Source of the DNA: JADFOJ01 sp041580235
Lineage (GTDB): Bacteria > Planctomycetota > Phycisphaerae > Phycisphaerales > SM1A02
DNA: 12,980 nucleotides
Assembly: GCA_041580235.1 (NCBI GenBank)
Contig: JBFGEG010000101.1
Location: 1-12,980 of the forward strand
Direction: 5' to 3'
Shown: in pieces, positions 10,177 to 12,980 of the stretch
Numbering within the stretch: position 1 is the first letter of the stretch
Layout: each line of letters starts with the position of its first letter
Notes under the pieces: generated by a model
The model's input: the letters and a program-made list of their open reading frames with translations, nothing else
Told to the model about the DNA's origin: nothing
Databases searched by the model: none
Program-made: the position numbers and the translations under genes

Positions 10177-12936
10177 ATGCCCGCTCGACTGATCCTGACC
10201 GCGGCGATCGCCGCGTCCCTCTCGTTCTCCGCCGCCGCCGGCACGGAGTGTCCCGCCGACGTGAGCGGCGACGGTGTGGTCGGTATCGAAGACTTCCTGC
10301 AGGTCCTCGGCGAATGGGGATGCGCGGGCTGCGACTCCGACATCGACGGTGACGGCATGACCGGCATCAACGACTTCCTGCAGGTCCTCGGCGAGTGGGG
10401 CTGCGAGGTGAACACGGGGCCGGTGTCGACGCTGTCGGGCACCGTCACCAACCTGTGGACGGGCGACCCGATCATGGGCGCGAGCGTCCTGGTCGGTGAG
10501 GACCAGCTCCTGACCGACGAGTTCGGTGACTACTCGGGCGACTTCACGCCGGGCCTCTACGACGTGGTCTTCGAAGCCGAGCACTTTCTCTCGGAGGAGC
10601 AGACCATCATCCTGTTTCCCGACCTGCCGGCGACTCTCGACGCCGCGCTCGAGCCCGAGGCCGTCGTGATCGTGAACGTGATCGTTCCGGCGGACGCCGA
10701 GCCGGGTGGCGTGGTCGAGGTCATGGCCGATGTCGAGATCTTCGACGGGTCCACGATTCAGGGCTACGCCTGGACGCAGACGGCCGGCACCAGCACGCTG
10801 ATCGGCGGCGCCGACATGCCCACCGCGACGCTGTCCCTGGGCACGCGGCTCGAGTACAAGGAGCAGCTCATCCATGTGCTCAGCGAGCCCCCCATCGGGC
10901 CCGATCAGCTTCCGCCCAACGTGCCGCCCCCGCCCGGCGAGTTCCCCGGCGGTCTTCAGGACCGCTTCCAGGTCGTCGGTGTCAACCCGTTCGCCCTGGA
11001 GGAGGCGGGCCTGGTCGGCGTCATGGTCGAGGTGACCACGACCTCTGGGACCTACTCTGCCGAGGGCGACGTGCACACACACATTCCCTGGAAACGCGCG
11101 GGCGGTATCCGCAACGTCCCCATCGACGTCCCCGTGCTCCTGTACGGCAAGGACCAGGCGGCCTATGACTGGACCCTGACCCGCCCCAACAACTCCACCG
11201 CGACCCTGGTCGACGCCTCGACGCAGTACCCGGACTTCAAGCCCGACGTACCCGGACTCTACGAGGCCATGGTGACCGGCGACGCCGGCACCGTGACGCT
11301 GCAGGTCTACGCGGGCAACTGGCGGGGGATCATCGTCGGCCAGGACGCCGACGGGCGGCCCGTGCCTGACTCGAGCTGCACCGGCTGTCACTCCAATCTC
11401 GGAGCCGATGAGTTCGCGCCGTGGACCCAGACGGGCCACGCCGAGATCTTCACCAACAACCTGAACAACAGCCCGTACTACAACACGGGCTGCTTCGCGT
11501 GCCACGGCGTCGGCTACGAACCCGGCGCCGTCAACAACGGCTTCGACGACGCCTTCGACTACGAAGACTTCCTGGCCGCGGGGCTGCTCGGCAACCCGGG
11601 CAACAACTGGACCACGATGCTCGACGAGTTCCCGTGGTCGGCCCAGATGGCCAACATCCAGTGCGAGAACTGCCATGGCCCGCAGTGGGGGATGCTCGGC
11701 GTGAACACGCTGGCTCACGGACCCACCGGGCCTCAGGGCGAGCCGCGGGTGAGCCTCTCGGCCGATGTCTGCGCCGTGTGCCACGGCGAGCCGCTGCGAC
11801 ACGCCCGATTCCAGCAGTGGCAGCTCAGCGCCCACGCCAACTACGAGGTCGCCATCGACGAGGGAGACAGCGGCAACTGCTCGCGCTGCCACACCGCCAA
11901 CGGCTTCCTGACCTGGCTGCCGATCCTGACGGGCGACGCGCCGGGCGATCCTCTGGACAACATCCAGGTCACCTGGACGTCCGACGAGGTCCATCCGCAG
12001 ACATGCCAGACGTGCCACGATCCGCACGCGAGCGGGACGACGTCCGGCAACGACAACAACGCGACGGTCCGGATCAGCGGCCACACCCCGCCGCTCATCG
12101 CCGGCTTCACCGCCTACGGCGTCGGCCGCGGCGCCATATGCATGACGTGCCACAACTCGCGGCGAGGGCTGCGCAACGACTCCACCTTCGACGACTACTT
12201 CGGGACGTCGGAGGCGGCCCGCGCTCCGCACGGATCGGCCCAGACGGACGTGCTCATGGGCGAGAACGGGTACCTGGTGACGGTCGGCAACCGGGGCAAC
12301 CACTCGTTCCTGGAGGACACGTGCGCCCAGTGCCACATGGTTCAGACGCCGCCGCCGGACGACCTGGCCTACAACTCCGGAGGCACCAACCACACGTTCT
12401 TCGCCAGTATCGACATCTGCACCAACTGCCACAGCGGCTTTGACGGCCCGAGCGTCCAGGCCGGCGTGCAAGAGACGCTCGACATTCTCCACGAGCTCGT
12501 CGAGGAGGAGCTGCTGGCGTACATCGCTGAGCAGACGTCGATGGGCAACATCATCGATCTCAACGGCGACCGGCTGATCACCGACGCGGCGGAGATCACC
12601 GACCTCGTCTTCGGCGAGTTCCGCGGCCGGCAGGCCATGACCCTGACGTTCACCGACAACATGACGCTGGGGCCCTACCGGATGACTGATGTCGACATTC
12701 TCAACAGCGCCATGGTGCTGCTCGGCCAGTTCTATGACTTCGCCGACCCGAACCTCATCAAGTCGGGCTGGAACTGGGCGCTGATCCACAACGACGGCAG
12801 CCTGGGCGTGCACAACCCCAGCTACGCCTACGACGTCATGGTCTCGGCGATCGCGAGCCTGAGCCCCATGGCCGCGTCCTCCATCGAGTGGCCCGAGTGG
12901 CTGGATCTGGATCCGCCCTCGTTCCCCGGCAACTGA
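10177..12936 (+). CDS. Secreted nonahaem c-type cytochrome with N-terminal dockerin-like repeats
   Basis: This 919-residue exported protein has a Sec signal peptide (MPARLILTAAIAASLSFSAAA, cleavage near 21) and no transmembrane anchor. Domains in order: (a) two Ca-binding dockerin-like EF-hand repeats, CPADVSGDGVVGIEDFLQVL (25-44) and DSDIDGDGMTGINDFLQVL (53-71), each ending GEWGC, of the kind found in Phycisphaerae exported proteins; (b) a carboxypeptidase-regulatory-like beta domain (about 85-160); (c) one or two PKD/Ig-like domains (about 162-300 and 315-382); (d) a cytochrome domain with nine CxxCH motifs starting at Cys401, 439, 496, 532, 568, 610, 655, 716 and 748, each a covalent haem c site; (e) a haem-free helical C-terminus (about 764-919) containing WNWALIHNDGSLGVHNPSY. 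Haem attachment requires the periplasm or cell surface, so it probably moves electrons there. Dockerin-like repeats usually sit at the C-terminus, so the N-terminal position is odd. The redox partner is not known; the upstream polyferredoxin-TPR protein is a candidate. Confidence 0.92.
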   Translation: MPARLILTAAIAASLSFSAAAGTECPADVSGDGVVGIEDFLQVLGEWGCAGCDSDIDGDGMTGINDFLQVLGEWGCEVNTGPVSTLSGTVTNLWTGDPIMGASVLVGEDQLLTDEFGDYSGDFTPGLYDVVFEAEHFLSEEQTIILFPDLPATLDAALEPEAVVIVNVIVPADAEPGGVVEVMADVEIFDGSTIQGYAWTQTAGTSTLIGGADMPTATLSLGTRLEYKEQLIHVLSEPPIGPDQLPPNVPPPPGEFPGGLQDRFQVVGVNPFALEEAGLVGVMVEVTTTSGTYSAEGDVHTHIPWKRAGGIRNVPIDVPVLLYGKDQAAYDWTLTRPNNSTATLVDASTQYPDFKPDVPGLYEAMVTGDAGTVTLQVYAGNWRGIIVGQDADGRPVPDSSCTGCHSNLGADEFAPWTQTGHAEIFTNNLNNSPYYNTGCFACHGVGYEPGAVNNGFDDAFDYEDFLAAGLLGNPGNNWTTMLDEFPWSAQMANIQCENCHGPQWGMLGVNTLAHGPTGPQGEPRVSLSADVCAVCHGEPLRHARFQQWQLSAHANYEVAIDEGDSGNCSRCHTANGFLTWLPILTGDAPGDPLDNIQVTWTSDEVHPQTCQTCHDPHASGTTSGNDNNATVRISGHTPPLIAGFTAYGVGRGAICMTCHNSRRGLRNDSTFDDYFGTSEAARAPHGSAQTDVLMGENGYLVTVGNRGNHSFLEDTCAQCHMVQTPPPDDLAYNSGGTNHTFFASIDICTNCHSGFDGPSVQAGVQETLDILHELVEEELLAYIAEQTSMGNIIDLNGDRLITDAAEITDLVFGEFRGRQAMTLTFTDNMTLGPYRMTDVDILNSAMVLLGQFYDFADPNLIKSGWNWALIHNDGSLGVHNPSYAYDVMVSAIASLSPMAASSIEWPEWLDLDPPSFPGN
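10291..10394 (+). repeat. Tandem repeat encoding the two dockerin-like units
   Basis: The 23 bases at 10291-10313 recur identically at 10372-10394, a period of 81 bases (27 codons). Similarity continues on both sides, giving two copies of the G-I-x-D-F-L-Q-V-L-G-E-W-G-C unit. Identity at synonymous positions points to a recent duplication or gene conversion within the gene. Confidence 0.85.
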
Positions 12937-12948
12937 CGGCACCTCGTC

Positions 12949-12980
12949 CGCCAGCCCGCCCCTTCCGGGGCGGGCTGGCG
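12949..12980 (+). terminator. Strong GC-rich hairpin, probable terminator of the cytochrome gene
   Basis: CGCCAGCCCGCCCC (12949-12962) pairs perfectly over 14 bp with 12967-12980 around a TTCC loop, 12 bases after the cytochrome stop codon. The window ends exactly at the base of the stem, so a following T-run cannot be seen. The hairpin might also serve a convergent gene beyond the edge. Confidence 0.8.

Noticed and set aside
9862..12942. A very long open frame on the minus strand (over 1000 codons) opposite the cytochrome gene
   Set aside because: It exists because stops are rare opposite high-GC codons. Its product is low-complexity, Val/Arg/Asp-rich and without domains, while the plus strand has a ribosome site, signal peptide and nine CxxCH motifs.
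1..12980. CRISPR array, tRNA or rRNA gene, insertion sequence or attachment site
   Set aside because: I looked for regularly spaced repeats, cloverleaf-like segments, transposase motifs and terminal inverted repeats and saw none.

Overview
The window looks like chromosomal DNA from a high-GC (about 70% in most genes) member of the Planctomycetota, probably a Phycisphaerae-like lineage. The main evidence is the secreted protein at the right end, which carries the duplicated 'CPADVSGDG...DFLQVLGEWGC' dockerin-like EF-hand module typical of that group. The small lipoproteins and the Rrf2 regulator with a lysine/alanine tail fit, but no rRNA or universal marker is present, so the placement is an inference.

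Layout, left to right. (1) At 1-238 (-) is the 5' end of a SAM-methyltransferase-like gene that runs off the window, with visibly lower GC than its neighbours. It is divergent from an ATP-grasp enzyme (313-1164, +). (2) A rhodanese (1165-1608, -) ends back-to-back with the ATP-grasp gene and starts almost head-to-head with a SelD-associated-type FAD/NAD(P) oxidoreductase (1633-2763, +). (3) A leftward cluster follows: tyrosine phenol-lyase (4053-5492), Rrf2 regulator (3460-4002) and lipoprotein (2732-3448). The lipoprotein ribosome site lies in the end of the Rrf2 gene. (4) A tryptophanase (5568-6944, +) is divergent from the tyrosine phenol-lyase across 75 bp. The two paralogues keep opposite specificity residues (Thr/Arg/Phe against Asp/Ile/His). 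(5) A NapH/NosR-type membrane polyferredoxin fused to a TPR domain (7026-9092, +) follows, preceded by a 20-bp dyad. (6) A 56-residue peptide with a double-glycine-type leader (9248-9418, +) was found in the gap after it. (7) A glycine-zipper lipoprotein (9603-9857, -) is divergent across 319 bp from a 919-residue secreted cytochrome with nine CxxCH haem sites (10177-12936, +), closed by a strong hairpin terminator at the window edge.

How the genes may work together. The lyase pair converts Tyr and Trp to pyruvate plus ammonia, releasing phenol and indole. The Rrf2 regulator probably controls itself, and a 10-bp motif (ATA[G/C]GGATAT, 9 of 10 identical) upstream of both the Rrf2 gene and the polyferredoxin-TPR gene suggests a small redox-responsive regulon. 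Two related CGGATAA-type boxes lie between the two lyase genes. The predicted topology of the polyferredoxin-TPR protein puts its iron-sulfur clusters in the cytoplasm and its TPR domain in the periplasm, where the nonahaem cytochrome would be. An electron-transfer partnership between the two is an attractive but untested idea. All functions come from reading motifs by eye; no database search was possible.
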